DNA of 64,000 nucleotides from Nocardioides sp. TRM66260-LWL (GTDB lineage: Bacteria; Actinomycetota; Actinomycetes; Propionibacteriales; Nocardioidaceae). A program made the translations under genes and the position numbers. Location of the stretch: assembly GCF_020075545.1 (NCBI RefSeq), contig NZ_JAIQZK010000003.1, forward strand, positions 124,001-188,000, given 5' to 3'. Shown here piece by piece: positions 40,741 through 51,847 of the stretch (position 1 is its first letter; the number at the start of each line of letters is the position of its first letter). The notes under the pieces were generated by a model. The model did not search any database and was not told the DNA's origin. It was given only the letters and a program-made list of their open reading frames with translations.

Positions 40741-42291
40741 ATGGGACGCGACGCACGCGCCGAGGCCGACCGACCGGCCGACCGCGGGGCCGACGCCACG
40801 CCGGTCGTCGACGCCCCGCCCGGGCCGGACCGGCGTCCCCGCCGCGGTCGCCGGCTCGTCCGGACGGCCACCGGTGCCGTCGCGCTCGCGCTGGTCGCGG
40901 GCGTCCTGCTCTGGCCCCACCGGCTCGCCTCGCCCACGCGTCCCCGCGACCTCGGCGCGCTGACGGCGCTCGGGCTGCCGGCGGCGGCCGTCGACGCGCG
41001 GCCGGTGGCCGCCGCCGAGGGGCTCCCCGGCTCGGCCGCGGGTCGCCTCGACGAGGCGCGCGTGGCCCGCGCGCTGCGGCCGGTGCTCGGCGGCCGCAAC
41101 GCCGCGGCGCTCGGACGCCGCGTGCTCGTGGCCGTCGACGGCCTCGACGGCACCCGCGTCCTGCGCGGCGGGCCCGCGTCGATCACTCCGGCGTCGACCA
41201 CCAAGCTCCTGACCTCGCTGGTCGCGCTGGACGTGCTGCCCGCGACCACCCGGTTCCGCACCCGCACGGTGCTCTCCGGGGCCGACGCGCCCACGCTGAC
41301 CCTCGTCGGCGGCGGCGACCCGTACCTCGCCAGCGTCCCGCGGCCCGGGGTCTGGCCACCGCGCGCCGACGTGACGACCCTGGCCCGGCGCACCGCGCGC
41401 GTGCTGGAGCGTCGCGGAGTCGAGCGGGTCCGGCTCGCCTACGACGCCTCCCTCTTCTCCGGTCCCGCCGTCAACCCGGCCTGGCCGCGCAGCTACACCG
41501 GCCAGCCCGGGGGCGCCGACGTCGTCTCCCGGACCAGCGCGCTGTGGGTCGACGAGGGCCGCGTGGCGCCCGGCCTCGCGGCGCGGGTCGAGGATCCCGC
41601 ACGCGCCGCGGCCGACGCCTTCGCCCGGGCGCTGACGGCCGCGGGCGTCGAGGTGGGCGGCGTCCCCCGGGCCGGACGGGCGCCGGTCGACGCGGAGGAG
41701 GAGGTCGCCGAGGTCGCCGGGGCGCCCGTCGGCCAGCAGGTGCAGCAGCTGCTGCTGGTCAGCGACAACGAGGCCACCGAGGTGCTGCTGCGGCAGATCG
41801 CCCTCGCCGCCGGCTCCCCGGGCACCACCGTCGACGGCGTGCGGGCGGTGCGCGCGGGCCTCCAGCGGCTGGGCGTCCCCGCGCCCACCCGCCTCTACGA
41901 CGGCAGCGGGCTCTCGCGGCGCGACCGCCTCGGCGGCGACACCCTGCTCGGGGTGCTGTCGGTCGCCGCCCGCGCTCCCGCGGACTCGCCGCTGCGCACG
42001 CTGCTGGCCGGGCTCCCCGTCTCCGGCCTCACGGGATCGCTCGCGACCCGCTTCGCCGAGGTGCCCGCCGACGGACGCGGCGTCGTCCGGGCCAAGACCG
42101 GCACGCTCACCGGCGTCCGGGCGCTGGCGGGCGTCGGCGCCGACGCGTCCGGCACCCCGTTCCTCGTCGCCCTCAGCGCCGACCGCATCCCCGACGCGCG
42201 CAGCCTCGACGCCCGCGAGCTGCTCGAGCGCGCGCTCGGCGCCCTCGCGCGCTGCCGGTGCACCGCCGGCAGCCGCCCGGCCCCCCGGTAG
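40741..42291 (+). CDS. dacB: D-alanyl-D-alanine carboxypeptidase/endopeptidase (PBP4, family S13)
   Basis: The 516-residue wall enzyme trims or cuts peptidoglycan stem peptides outside the cell. It has an N-terminal membrane anchor/signal (residues about 38-58 after a basic, arginine-rich cytosolic tail), and the three penicillin-binding motifs: SxxK at S152-TTK155, SDN at S341-N343 and KTG at K452. The long insertion between the first two motifs is typical of S13. The ATG has GGGAGG upstream. Confidence 0.92.
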   Translation: MGRDARAEADRPADRGADATPVVDAPPGPDRRPRRGRRLVRTATGAVALALVAGVLLWPHRLASPTRPRDLGALTALGLPAAAVDARPVAAAEGLPGSAAGRLDEARVARALRPVLGGRNAAALGRRVLVAVDGLDGTRVLRGGPASITPASTTKLLTSLVALDVLPATTRFRTRTVLSGADAPTLTLVGGGDPYLASVPRPGVWPPRADVTTLARRTARVLERRGVERVRLAYDASLFSGPAVNPAWPRSYTGQPGGADVVSRTSALWVDEGRVAPGLAARVEDPARAAADAFARALTAAGVEVGGVPRAGRAPVDAEEEVAEVAGAPVGQQVQQLLLVSDNEATEVLLRQIALAAGSPGTTVDGVRAVRAGLQRLGVPAPTRLYDGSGLSRRDRLGGDTLLGVLSVAARAPADSPLRTLLAGLPVSGLTGSLATRFAEVPADGRGVVRAKTGTLTGVRALAGVGADASGTPFLVALSADRIPDARSLDARELLERALGALARCRCTAGSRPAPR

Positions 42292-42294
42292 CGT
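42289..42294 (+). promoter_or_regulatory. -10 box of the DUF2342 gene (leaderless)
   Basis: TAGCGT, seven bases, ATG at 42302. The box overlaps the dacB stop codon. Confidence 0.6.
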
Positions 42295-42301
42295 CGAGCG
42301 C

Positions 42302-43351
42302 ATGGCCGCCGACCCCGCCGCGATGATCGACTGGGACCTCGCCGTCTCGCTGGGCACCCGGCTGGCGGGCGAGGGTCCGCGGGTCACCCGGGCCGAGGCC
42401 GACGCCGCCGTGGCCGAGCTGCGCGCCGCCGCCGGCCGCTCCACCGACCTCGTGCGCGCCTGCACGGGCCTCGACGCCGGCGAGCGCACCGCGCCGCTGC
42501 TCGTCGTCGATCGCGGCGGCTGGGTGCAGGCCAACGCCGACGCCTTCGCGCACCTGCTCGGCCCGCTCGTCGGACGGCTCACCGAGAAGCGGCCGCCGAG
42601 CGGCCTGACCCTCTCGATCGGCTCGCGCATCACCGGGGCCGAGGTCGGCGGGCTGCTGGGCTTCCTCGCCTCGAAGGTGCTCGGCCAGTTCGACCCCTTC
42701 CACGAGCCCACCGGACGACTCCTGCTGGTGGCCCCGAACATCGTCGACGTGGAGCGCCAGCTCGACGTCGACCCGTCCGACTTCCGCCTGTGGGTGGCGC
42801 TCCACGAGGAGACCCACCGGGTGCAGTTCACGGCCGTCCCGTGGATGCGCGACCACCTCCAGGGGCTGGTGGCCGAGGTCGCCGGCACCGTCGGCGGCGA
42901 CGCGACCAGCCTCGTCGACGGCGGCCTGGCCCGCGTCCGCGAGCTGCTGGCCGACAGGGACGCCCGGCGCGGCAGCCTCGTCGAGCTGTTCTCCAGCCCG
43001 GCCCAGCGCGAGCTGCTGGACCGCGTCACCGCGGTCATGTCGCTGCTCGAGGGGCACGCCGACGTCGTCATGGACGACGTGGGGCCCACCGTCATCCCGA
43101 CCGTCGCGCACATCCGCGAGCGGTTCACCGAGCGGCGCCAGGGCATCGGCGCGCTCGACCGGCTGCTGCGCCGGCTGCTCGGCCTGGAGGCCAAGATGGC
43201 GCAGTACCGCGACGGCGCGCGCTTCGTGCGGGGTGCGATCGACGCCGTCGGCATGCACGGCTTCAACGCCGTCTGGTCGGCGCCCGAGGCGCTGCCGAGC
43301 CGGGCCGAGATCGCCGACCCCGCCGCCTGGGTCGCCCGCGTCCACGGCTGA
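42302..43351 (+). CDS. Zinc-dependent metalloprotease, DUF2342 family
   Basis: The 349-residue protein matches the actinobacterial DUF2342 family, sometimes labelled 'coenzyme F420 biosynthesis-associated' from genome context. The zinc motif is intact: HEETH (WVALHEETHRVQF, near residue 167) and a downstream EGHADVVMDDVG that can supply the third ligand and gives a second acidic site. No signal peptide is seen, so it is probably cytosolic. It lies immediately before tilS, the usual arrangement with dacB-DUF2342-tilS-hpt. Its substrate is unknown. Confidence 0.88.
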   Translation: MAADPAAMIDWDLAVSLGTRLAGEGPRVTRAEADAAVAELRAAAGRSTDLVRACTGLDAGERTAPLLVVDRGGWVQANADAFAHLLGPLVGRLTEKRPPSGLTLSIGSRITGAEVGGLLGFLASKVLGQFDPFHEPTGRLLLVAPNIVDVERQLDVDPSDFRLWVALHEETHRVQFTAVPWMRDHLQGLVAEVAGTVGGDATSLVDGGLARVRELLADRDARRGSLVELFSSPAQRELLDRVTAVMSLLEGHADVVMDDVGPTVIPTVAHIRERFTERRQGIGALDRLLRRLLGLEAKMAQYRDGARFVRGAIDAVGMHGFNAVWSAPEALPSRAEIADPAAWVARVHG

Positions 43352-43364
43352 GCGGCCCGATCCG

Positions 43365-44363
43365 ATGGCGCTGCATCCCTCGGTCGCCGCCGTCCGACGG
43401 GCGGTGCGTCGCTCGCTGGACGACCTGGCGTCCGGCGACACCGTGCTGGTGGCCTGCTCCGGCGGCCCCGACTCCCTCGCCCTGCTGGCCGCGACCCTCC
43501 ACGAAGGCCACCGCGCGGGGCTGCGGGTCGTCGGGGGGACCATCGACCACGGCCTCCAAGAGGGCTCGGACGAGCACGCGCGCCGGCTGGTCGGCACGAT
43601 GGCCGCCCTCGGGTGCGACGAGACGATCTCCTCCCGCGTCGTCGTGGAGTCCAGCGGCACGGGGCCCGAGGACGCCGCGCGGCGGGCCCGGTACGCGGTG
43701 CTCGAGCAGATGGCGGCGCACCTGCGCGCGTCGGCGGTGCTGCTCGGCCACACCCGCGACGACCAGGCCGAGACCGTGCTGCTCGGCCTGGCCCGCGGCT
43801 CGGGCGGCCGGGCGATCGCCGGCATGCGCGCCGGCTTCGGCCCGTTCCGCCGTCCGCTGCTCGGGGTCGCGCGCGACGACACCGTCACCGCCTGCCAGGT
43901 CGAGGGGCTCGAGCCCTGGCACGACCCCCACAACGACGACCCCGGCTACGCCCGGGTGCGGGTGCGCCGGCGGGTCCTGCCGGTGCTGGAGGACCAGCTC
44001 GGGCCGGGCGTCGCCGCCGCGCTCGCCCGCACCGCCGAGCAGCTGCGCCACGACGTCGAGCTGCTCGACGACCTCGCCGACGAGCTGCTCACGCGGCTGG
44101 TCGACGTCGAGGGGCGCGTCGTCACCGCCGCCGTCGACGGGCTCGCCGCGCAGCCCACGGCGCTGCGTCGGCGGGTGCTGCGGCTGATGGCCCTGCGCGC
44201 CGGGGCGCCGGCGTCCGAGACCTTCCACGAGCACGTCGTCGCGCTCGACGCCCTGCTCACCGACTGGCGGGGCCAGCGCTGGATCGACCTGCCGGGGCCG
44301 GTGCGGGGCCGCCGGGTCGACGGGCGGCTGGAGGTCGGGCCCGCGCCGTCGACGGAGCCGTAG
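43365..44363 (+). CDS. tilS: tRNA(Ile)-lysidine synthetase
   Basis: TilS attaches lysine to C34 of the CAU-anticodon tRNA-Ile so that it reads AUA. The 332-residue protein has the PP-loop VACSGGPDSLALLA (residues 30-43), GTIDHGLQEGSDEHA, LLGHTRDDQAETVLLGLARGSG split over 125-146, and PLLGVARDDT. It is short: the C-terminal tRNA-binding domain of the E. coli enzyme is reduced, as in other actinobacteria. The ATG is 13 bases after the preceding stop with no good ribosome binding site. A tandem 18-bp duplication spans its stop codon. Confidence 0.92.
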   Translation: MALHPSVAAVRRAVRRSLDDLASGDTVLVACSGGPDSLALLAATLHEGHRAGLRVVGGTIDHGLQEGSDEHARRLVGTMAALGCDETISSRVVVESSGTGPEDAARRARYAVLEQMAAHLRASAVLLGHTRDDQAETVLLGLARGSGGRAIAGMRAGFGPFRRPLLGVARDDTVTACQVEGLEPWHDPHNDDPGYARVRVRRRVLPVLEDQLGPGVAAALARTAEQLRHDVELLDDLADELLTRLVDVEGRVVTAAVDGLAAQPTALRRRVLRLMALRAGAPASETFHEHVVALDALLTDWRGQRWIDLPGPVRGRRVDGRLEVGPAPSTEP

Positions 44364-44380
44364 CCGTCGACGGAGCCGTA
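44345..44380 (+). repeat. Perfect tandem 18-bp duplication across the tilS stop
   Basis: GCCGTCGACGGAGCCGTA occurs at 44345-44362 and again at 44363-44380. The TAG stop of tilS is formed at the junction (44361-44363). A recent slippage event is the simplest explanation. Confidence 0.9.
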
Positions 44381-44437
44381 GGCCCGCGGCGGTCCAGACC
44401 GCCCCGCCGCGCCCTTCCGCCCCGGCAGCGGCCTCCC

Positions 44438-44443
44438 TACGCT
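44438..44443 (+). promoter_or_regulatory. -10 box of the nidogen-domain gene
   Basis: TACGCT, about 40 bases before the start. It suggests the secreted-protein genes have a promoter of their own, separate from tilS. Confidence 0.4.
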
Positions 44444-44481
44444 CGAAGGGCCCTCCCCGCGTCCCACGTCACCCCCGGACG

Positions 44482-47415
44482 GTGTCGATGCACGCTGGCA
44501 GCACGCGCACACGCCCCGTGGCGCTCTCGGTCCTCGCGTCGGCGCTGGGCCTGGTCGCCGTCCTGCTCGTGCCGGGTGACCCGGCGGGAGCCTCGGTGGA
44601 CGCCGACGCGGTGTCGGGCAGGATCCTCGACCAGGCCGGGTTCGCGCGCCCGTCCGCGCAGGTCGCCCTGCTGAAGCAGGTCGCCGGCGCGGACGGACCC
44701 ACGTACGTGCAGGTCGCCGAGCAGCGGGTCGACGCCTCCGCGCGCTACCGCTTCGACCACCTCGACCCGACGGTCGACTACACGCTCGCCGCGCTCGACA
44801 CCGCGGTGCCCGAGCCGCGGCTCACGACCTACTACCGCGGCACCCAGGAGCTCGCCCGCGCGCAGACCTTCCGCGTGGGGGCGGCCGAGGTCGTCGCCGA
44901 CCTGCAGCTCGCGGACTCCGGCTACGGCACGATCACCGGCACCCTCGTCGACCCCCAGCACCACGACGGCGATCCGACCCGGCGCACGTACTCGGTGCTG
45001 GACGGCGTCACCGGCCGCGTCGTCGCCGACGGCGTGGTCGGCGTCGGCGCCGGCGTCCCGTCCGATGGCTTCCGCATCGCGCTGCCCACCGGCCCGTACA
45101 CCCTGCGCCTGCTCGACGAGCGCAGCCGGCGCTCGGCGCCGCTGGTCCTCGAGCGGACCCTGACGACCGACGGCCTGGCGCTCGGAGCCCTGACGCTGTC
45201 GGCCCGCGTGCCGTCCGCGCCGAGCATCGGGGTCCAGGACGACGCCGCGCACGCGTACTGCGACGACCACGAGATCGATCCCGTCGCCGGCGGCGGGACG
45301 TCGGTCGACCTGCCCTTCCCGGTGCACCTCGGCACCGTCCGGACCAGCCGGGTGCGGATCGAGCCGCGCGGCGGCCACCTGCTGCTCGGCGACCCGCCGG
45401 CCTTCGACCCGCGGGCGGCGTTCGCCGCCGGTCAGGACGTGCCGCCGGTGATCGCGCCGTTCCTCGCCGGCGTCGACACCACCGACCCGGCGTCGGGGTC
45501 GGTCACCTACGGCGTCGCGCCAGCCGGCGATGCCCTGTGCGTGGTCTGGCACGAGGTCGGGTACGGCTCGGCGCACGCCGACCGTCGCGACACCTTCCAG
45601 GTGGTCCTCGCCCGGGCGAGCGGCGACGGGACGACGTCCGGCGACGTGGACGTGACCTTCGGCTACGACGCGATCGCCTGGGACGCCGCCGACCTCGACG
45701 GCGGGGTCGGCGGGCTCGCCGGCGCCACCGCGCGCGCGGCCGTCGTCGGCGTCTCGGCCGGATCGGCCTCCACCGCCGTGCGCCTTCCCGGGAGCGGCGT
45801 GCCGGGCGCCCTCCTCGACGGCGGACCGGACGCGCTCGTGGCCGGCACCCGCGGGTCGGGCGGCGCGCCGGGGCGCCATCTGGTCGAGGTCCGCGACGGC
45901 GTCCCGGGGAGCAGCGCGGTCAGGTCGGTCGCCGGCGTCGTCCTCGACGAGTCGGGAGCCCCGGTCCCCGGCGCGGTGGTGGTCGTCTGCGCGCGGACGG
46001 ACGCCCGTGACTGCCGTCCGCCCGTCGTCGCGGGCGACGGCGGGGCCTTCGCGGTCGACGGGCTGACCTCGGGCCAGTACCTCGTGCGGGCGAGCCCGCC
46101 TGCCGGCTCGACCCTCGGCACCCTGCGGCGGCTGATCACGCTCGCGCCCGGCTCGACCTCCTTCGACGTGCCGCTGGTCCTGCCCGCGTCGCCCCCGCCC
46201 CCGCTGCCTCCCCAGCAGCTGCGGTTCCTCTCCTCCGGCGGGGTGCTGCCGGGGCTGCGGCTCACCTCGACCGGCGTCCCGATCCTGTTCTACCGCGCGC
46301 CGATCGCCGTCGAGGTGCGCGGCTGCCCGGGCTCGAGCGGGCGGACGGCCCTGCTGGTGGTCGACGGCACCACGGCGGGGACGGTCGACCTCGTCGAGGA
46401 CCCGGCCGATCCGGGGGTCTACCGGGGGCGGTTCGACGCGCCCTTCCCCCTCAGCGGCTACGGCGTGCTGCAGACGAACGTCGCCCCGTGCGGATCGAAC
46501 GGCGCCGGCGCGGTCGAGCCGTTCTACGTCGACCCGTCCGGGAGCGTCACGGACCAGTTCGGCCTGCCGCTGACCGGCGCGAGCGTCACGCTGGCGCGCT
46601 CGGACGCCGCGGACGGGACGCCCGCCGACGTGCCCGACGGCAGCGCCCTGATGTCGCCGATGAACCGGGCCAACCCGTCGACGACGGGCGCCGACGGCGC
46701 CTTCGGCTGGGACGTGCTGCCGGGCTTCTACCGGCTCACGGCGAGCCATGCGGGCTGCGCGTCGCTCACGACCGACGCCCTCGCGGTGCCACCGGCCCGC
46801 TTCGACCTCGTGCTGCCGCTCGTCTGTCGGGGGACGCCCCGGCCCGCGACCGGTCCGCGGATCCTCGGCGCGGTCGGGGTCGGGCGGCGCCTGGTCGCGC
46901 GTGACGCCGCGTGGCTGGACGGGGTCCCGGTGATCCGCCGGGAGTGGCGTCGCGGCAGCGCGTCCGGGCCCGTCGTCGGCACCGACCGGGCGTACGTGCC
47001 GACGGTGCGCGACGCCGGGCGGCGCCTGGTCCTGGTCACGATCGCGCGCCGCCCCGCCGTCCACCAGGGCGGCGATCCCGACGCGCCGCTCGTCCGCTTC
47101 GCGGAGCTGCGCGCCACGACCAGCACCGCGCCCGTGCTCGCCCCGACGCGGCTGCTCGTCACCCGGCTCCGTGCGTCCGGGGCGCCGCGGCTCCTGGTGC
47201 GAGCGGTGGTCGCCGGACTGCGGCCCGGTGGCCGGGCACAGGCCGAGGTCGCGGTCGGCGGCCGGAGCCGGCGGGTCGTCGGCACGCTGCGTGGTGGCCG
47301 CGCGGTGCTGACGCTGCCGCGCCTGGCCCCGGGGCGGCACGTGGTGACGGTGACCTACCGCGGCGACGTCCGCTGCGCCCCGGCCCGGCGGACGATCGCC
47401 GTCGTCGTGCGCTGA
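44482..47415 (+). CDS. Large secreted protein with nidogen-like (NIDO) and carboxypeptidase regulatory-like domains
   Basis: A 977-residue exported protein. Order: signal peptide (to about residue 38, ending GASVDA); a CarboxypepD-reg-like beta domain (about 45-130, VSGRILDQAG); a second such domain (150-235); a nidogen-like domain (about 250-440) with PPVIAPFLAGVDTTDPASGS, VTYGVAP and CVVWHEVGYG motifs and an even number of cysteines; another regulatory-like domain (480-567, GVVLDESGAPVPG); a linker; a further one (685-775); and a C-terminal Ig-like domain (about 895-977). NIDO domains mediate adhesion in animal matrix proteins; an adhesive or surface role here is inference. GTG (44482) and ATG (44488) are both possible starts. 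Confidence 0.8.
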   Translation: MSMHAGSTRTRPVALSVLASALGLVAVLLVPGDPAGASVDADAVSGRILDQAGFARPSAQVALLKQVAGADGPTYVQVAEQRVDASARYRFDHLDPTVDYTLAALDTAVPEPRLTTYYRGTQELARAQTFRVGAAEVVADLQLADSGYGTITGTLVDPQHHDGDPTRRTYSVLDGVTGRVVADGVVGVGAGVPSDGFRIALPTGPYTLRLLDERSRRSAPLVLERTLTTDGLALGALTLSARVPSAPSIGVQDDAAHAYCDDHEIDPVAGGGTSVDLPFPVHLGTVRTSRVRIEPRGGHLLLGDPPAFDPRAAFAAGQDVPPVIAPFLAGVDTTDPASGSVTYGVAPAGDALCVVWHEVGYGSAHADRRDTFQVVLARASGDGTTSGDVDVTFGYDAIAWDAADLDGGVGGLAGATARAAVVGVSAGSASTAVRLPGSGVPGALLDGGPDALVAGTRGSGGAPGRHLVEVRDGVPGSSAVRSVAGVVLDESGAPVPGAVVVVCARTDARDCRPPVVAGDGGAFAVDGLTSGQYLVRASPPAGSTLGTLRRLITLAPGSTSFDVPLVLPASPPPPLPPQQLRFLSSGGVLPGLRLTSTGVPILFYRAPIAVEVRGCPGSSGRTALLVVDGTTAGTVDLVEDPADPGVYRGRFDAPFPLSGYGVLQTNVAPCGSNGAGAVEPFYVDPSGSVTDQFGLPLTGASVTLARSDAADGTPADVPDGSALMSPMNRANPSTTGADGAFGWDVLPGFYRLTASHAGCASLTTDALAVPPARFDLVLPLVCRGTPRPATGPRILGAVGVGRRLVARDAAWLDGVPVIRREWRRGSASGPVVGTDRAYVPTVRDAGRRLVLVTIARRPAVHQGGDPDAPLVRFAELRATTSTAPVLAPTRLLVTRLRASGAPRLLVRAVVAGLRPGGRAQAEVAVGGRSRRVVGTLRGGRAVLTLPRLAPGRHVVTVTYRGDVRCAPARRTIAVVVR

Positions 47416-47540
47416 GCGTGCGCGCTGGTCCGGACCAGTCGCTCCGATCGGCGCCTCCGGCTCAGCCGGGAGCCGGGCCGGCCGATGGGGGGCTCGACCC
47501 GCGGGCCCGCCGCGGGTCGCGCCGTCCCGAGGAGGCCTCC

Positions 47541-48356
47541 GTGACCGCTGCGATCCCGCCCCGTCATCGCGCCGACCGGCGTCCGGCACCGCGTCGCGCG
47601 GCCCGGCTCCTGGGCCAGGCGGGCCTGGTCGGCTGCACCGTCGCGGCCCTCGCGCTCGGCGCCAGCCAGGCCCGCGCCACCGGCGCCGACGCCGCCGGCT
47701 CCCCGAGCGCGGGCGACGCCGCGCGGGTCGTCGTCCCGGGCGTCACCCGGCTGATCACCGGCGTCGTCACCGACACCGCCGGACGGCCGATCGACGACGT
47801 GCTGGTGCGCGCCGTCGACGCTCGCGGGGTCACCCGCGCGTCCGCGCTGACCTACGCGTCGGCCTTCGCCTCGGGCCCGCAGCACGGCTTCTTCTTCCTC
47901 GAGGTGCCGCCCGGCGCCTACACGGTGCGGATCACCCACCTCGGCCACCTCCCGACCCGGCTGCCCGACGTGGTGGTCGCGGCGGGCGCCGACACGCGCC
48001 TCGGCGCCGTGGAGCTGCGGCGTCGCCCCGCGGTCTCGCGCACCACGCTCGGGGCGGCGCGCACCACGGTGCCCGTCGGCTCGCCCGTGCGGCTGCGCGC
48101 CGAGGTCCTCGTCGTCCGCCGTGCGGCCGGGGTGCCCGGCACGCCCGTGCCGCGCGGCTGGGTGCAGGTCACCGAGGGACGACAGGTGCTCGCCACGGTG
48201 CGCCTGCGCCCGGGCGCGGGCGCGTCGCGGGTCGACGTCGTCGTGCGCGACCTCCGCTCGGGACGCCACGCCCTCGTGGCCCGGTACGCCGGCAGCGAGA
48301 GCGTCGCCGCGTCGGTCTCCCGGCCGCTGGTCGTGCGCGTGCCGCGCGGCCGGTGA
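47541..48356 (+). CDS. Secreted protein with carboxypeptidase regulatory-like and Ig-like domains
   Basis: A 271-residue exported protein: basic n-region (HRADRRPAPRRAARLL), hydrophobic core and cleavage near ARATGADA; a CarboxypepD-reg-like beta domain (about 70-165, ITGVVTDTAGRPIDDVLVRAVD); and a bacterial Ig-like domain (about 170-271) of the type that closes the preceding 977-residue protein (TLGAARTTVPVGSPVRL, VARYAGSESVAAS). The GTG has AGGAGG 5 bases upstream. With its neighbour it forms a secreted pair inserted between tilS and hpt. No function is known. Confidence 0.75.
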   Translation: MTAAIPPRHRADRRPAPRRAARLLGQAGLVGCTVAALALGASQARATGADAAGSPSAGDAARVVVPGVTRLITGVVTDTAGRPIDDVLVRAVDARGVTRASALTYASAFASGPQHGFFFLEVPPGAYTVRITHLGHLPTRLPDVVVAAGADTRLGAVELRRRPAVSRTTLGAARTTVPVGSPVRLRAEVLVVRRAAGVPGTPVPRGWVQVTEGRQVLATVRLRPGAGASRVDVVVRDLRSGRHALVARYAGSESVAASVSRPLVVRVPRGR

Positions 48357-48397
48357 GACCGCCCCGCCCCGACGCGCCCCGGGCCCGGACGATGGCC

Positions 48398-48403
48398 TAG
48401 GGT
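48398..48403 (+). promoter_or_regulatory. -10 box of hpt (leaderless)
   Basis: TAGGGT, seven bases, ATG at 48411. Confidence 0.6.
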
Positions 48404-48410
48404 CGGGCGC

Positions 48411-48962
48411 ATGGACGTCGCCCACGTCGAGAACGACCTCGTCTCGGTGCTCTTCACCGAGGCCCAGATCCAGGAGCGGCTCCGCGAGCTCGCCGCCGAG
48501 ATCGAGCGCGACTACGAGGGCAAGGACCTCGTCATCGTGGGCATCCTCCGCGGCGCCGTCATGGTCATGGCCGACCTCGCCCGCTCGCTGCACCGCCACG
48601 TCGAGATGGACTGGATGGCGGTCTCGTCCTACGGCTCGGGCACCAAGTCCAGCGGGGTCGTGCGCATCCTCAAGGACCTCGACGCCGACATCTCCGGACG
48701 CCACGTCGTGATCGTCGACGAGATCATCGACACCGGCCTCACGCTCTCCTGGCTCACCTCGAACCTCGGCTCGCGCAGCCCGGCCAGCGTCGAGATCTGC
48801 ACCCTGCTGCGCAAGCCGGAGGCGCTCACCATGCCCGTCGACGTCAAGTACGTCGGCTGGGACATCCCCAACGAGTTCGTCGTGGGCTACGGCCTCGACT
48901 ACCGCGAGCGGTACCGCAACCTGCGCGACATCGCGACGCTCGCGCCGCACGTCTACTCCTGA
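48411..48962 (+). CDS. hpt: Hypoxanthine-guanine phosphoribosyltransferase
   Basis: Hpt salvages hypoxanthine and guanine to their nucleotides using PRPP. The 183-residue protein has IVGILRGAVMVMADLAR (pyrophosphate loop, residues 42-58), the flexible loop SSYGSGTKSSG and the PRPP motif HVVIVDEIIDTGLTLSWL. The length is normal. It is usually directly downstream of tilS; here the two secreted-protein genes separate them, and hpt has its own promoter. Confidence 0.95.
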   Translation: MDVAHVENDLVSVLFTEAQIQERLRELAAEIERDYEGKDLVIVGILRGAVMVMADLARSLHRHVEMDWMAVSSYGSGTKSSGVVRILKDLDADISGRHVVIVDEIIDTGLTLSWLTSNLGSRSPASVEICTLLRKPEALTMPVDVKYVGWDIPNEFVVGYGLDYRERYRNLRDIATLAPHVYS

Positions 48963-49035
48963 CGCGCCGCCCGGCGACGTCACCGACCGGGTGAGGCCCG
49001 CCCCGTCGGAGTCGTCGGCCGTTGCCGCTCGCCTG

Positions 49036-49041
49036 TACCGT
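49036..49041 (+). promoter_or_regulatory. -10 box of ftsH-folEPBK
   Basis: TACCGT, 56 bases before the ftsH GTG. The leader carries a purine-rich GAGAGAAG stretch. Confidence 0.45.
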
Positions 49042-49097
49042 CGCTCGTATCGGCCGCACCGGGCGGCGTCCAGGGAAAGCAGCATCGAGAGAAGCCT

Positions 49098-51167
<2,070 letters not shown>

Positions 51168-51188
51168 GCAGGAGCGAGGTACTCCGCG

Positions 51189-51809
51189 ATGACCACCCAC
51201 CCGATCCTCACGGCGCGGGGCGACGACACCCCCGTCGTCCCCGAGTTCGACCACGAGCGGGCCGAGGCCGCCGTTCGCGAGTTGCTGTTCGCCATCGGCG
51301 AGGACCCCGACCGCGAGGGCCTGCGCGAGACCCCGGGCCGCGTCGCCCGGGCCTACGCCGAGCTCACGGTCGGTCTGCGCCAGCAGCCGGAGGAGGTCCT
51401 CGCCACCACCTTCGACCTCGGCCACGACGAGATGGTGCTGGTGCGCGACATCGAGCTGTGGTCGATGTGCGAGCACCACCTGGTGCCGTTCACCGGCGTC
51501 GCCCACGTGGGCTACATCCCGGCGGCCACCGGCAAGATCACCGGGCTCTCGAAGCTCGCGCGGCTCGTCGACGTCTACGCCAAGCGCCCGCAGGTGCAGG
51601 AGCGGCTCACCACCCAGGTCGCGGACGCCCTCATGGCCATCCTCGACGCGCGCGGCGTCATCGTCGTGATCGAGGCCGAGCACCTGTGCATGACCATGCG
51701 CGGCGTCCGCAAGGCCGGTGCCCGCACCATCACCTCCGCCGTCCGGGGCATCATGCACAACGGTGCGACCCGCAGCGAGGCGATGGCGCTCATCCACGGC
51801 ACCCACTGA
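51189..51809 (+). CDS. folE: GTP cyclohydrolase I
   Basis: FolE opens the folate route by converting GTP to dihydroneopterin triphosphate. The 206-residue protein has [18 protein letters not shown], the zinc ligands in [13 protein letters not shown] (C, H, H) and in [11 protein letters not shown] (C), and [22 protein letters not shown] split over residues 106-127. It lies 21 bases after ftsH and begins the fol cluster. Confidence 0.95.
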   Translation: MTTHPILTARGDDTPVVPEFDHERAEAAVRELLFAIGEDPDREGLRETPGRVARAYAELTVGLRQQPEEVLATTFDLGHDEMVLVRDIELWSMCEHHLVPFTGVAHVGYIPAATGKITGLSKLARLVDVYAKRPQVQERLTTQVADALMAILDARGVIVVIEAEHLCMTMRGVRKAGARTITSAVRGIMHNGATRSEAMALIHGTH

Positions 51810-51835
51810 GCCGTCCGAGCCGTCCGAGCCGTCCC
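51810..51835 (+). repeat. Short tandem repeat GCCGTCCGA between folE and folP
   Basis: Two exact 9-base units and a partial third fill the folE-folP gap. Probably slippage; no function is suggested. Confidence 0.7.
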
Positions 51836-51847
51836 GCCCGACCGTCG

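Noticed and set aside
44437..47589. A 1050-codon minus-strand frame over the nidogen-domain gene
   Set aside because: Same shadow effect. The plus-strand frame has a signal peptide and recognisable domains; the minus frame has neither.
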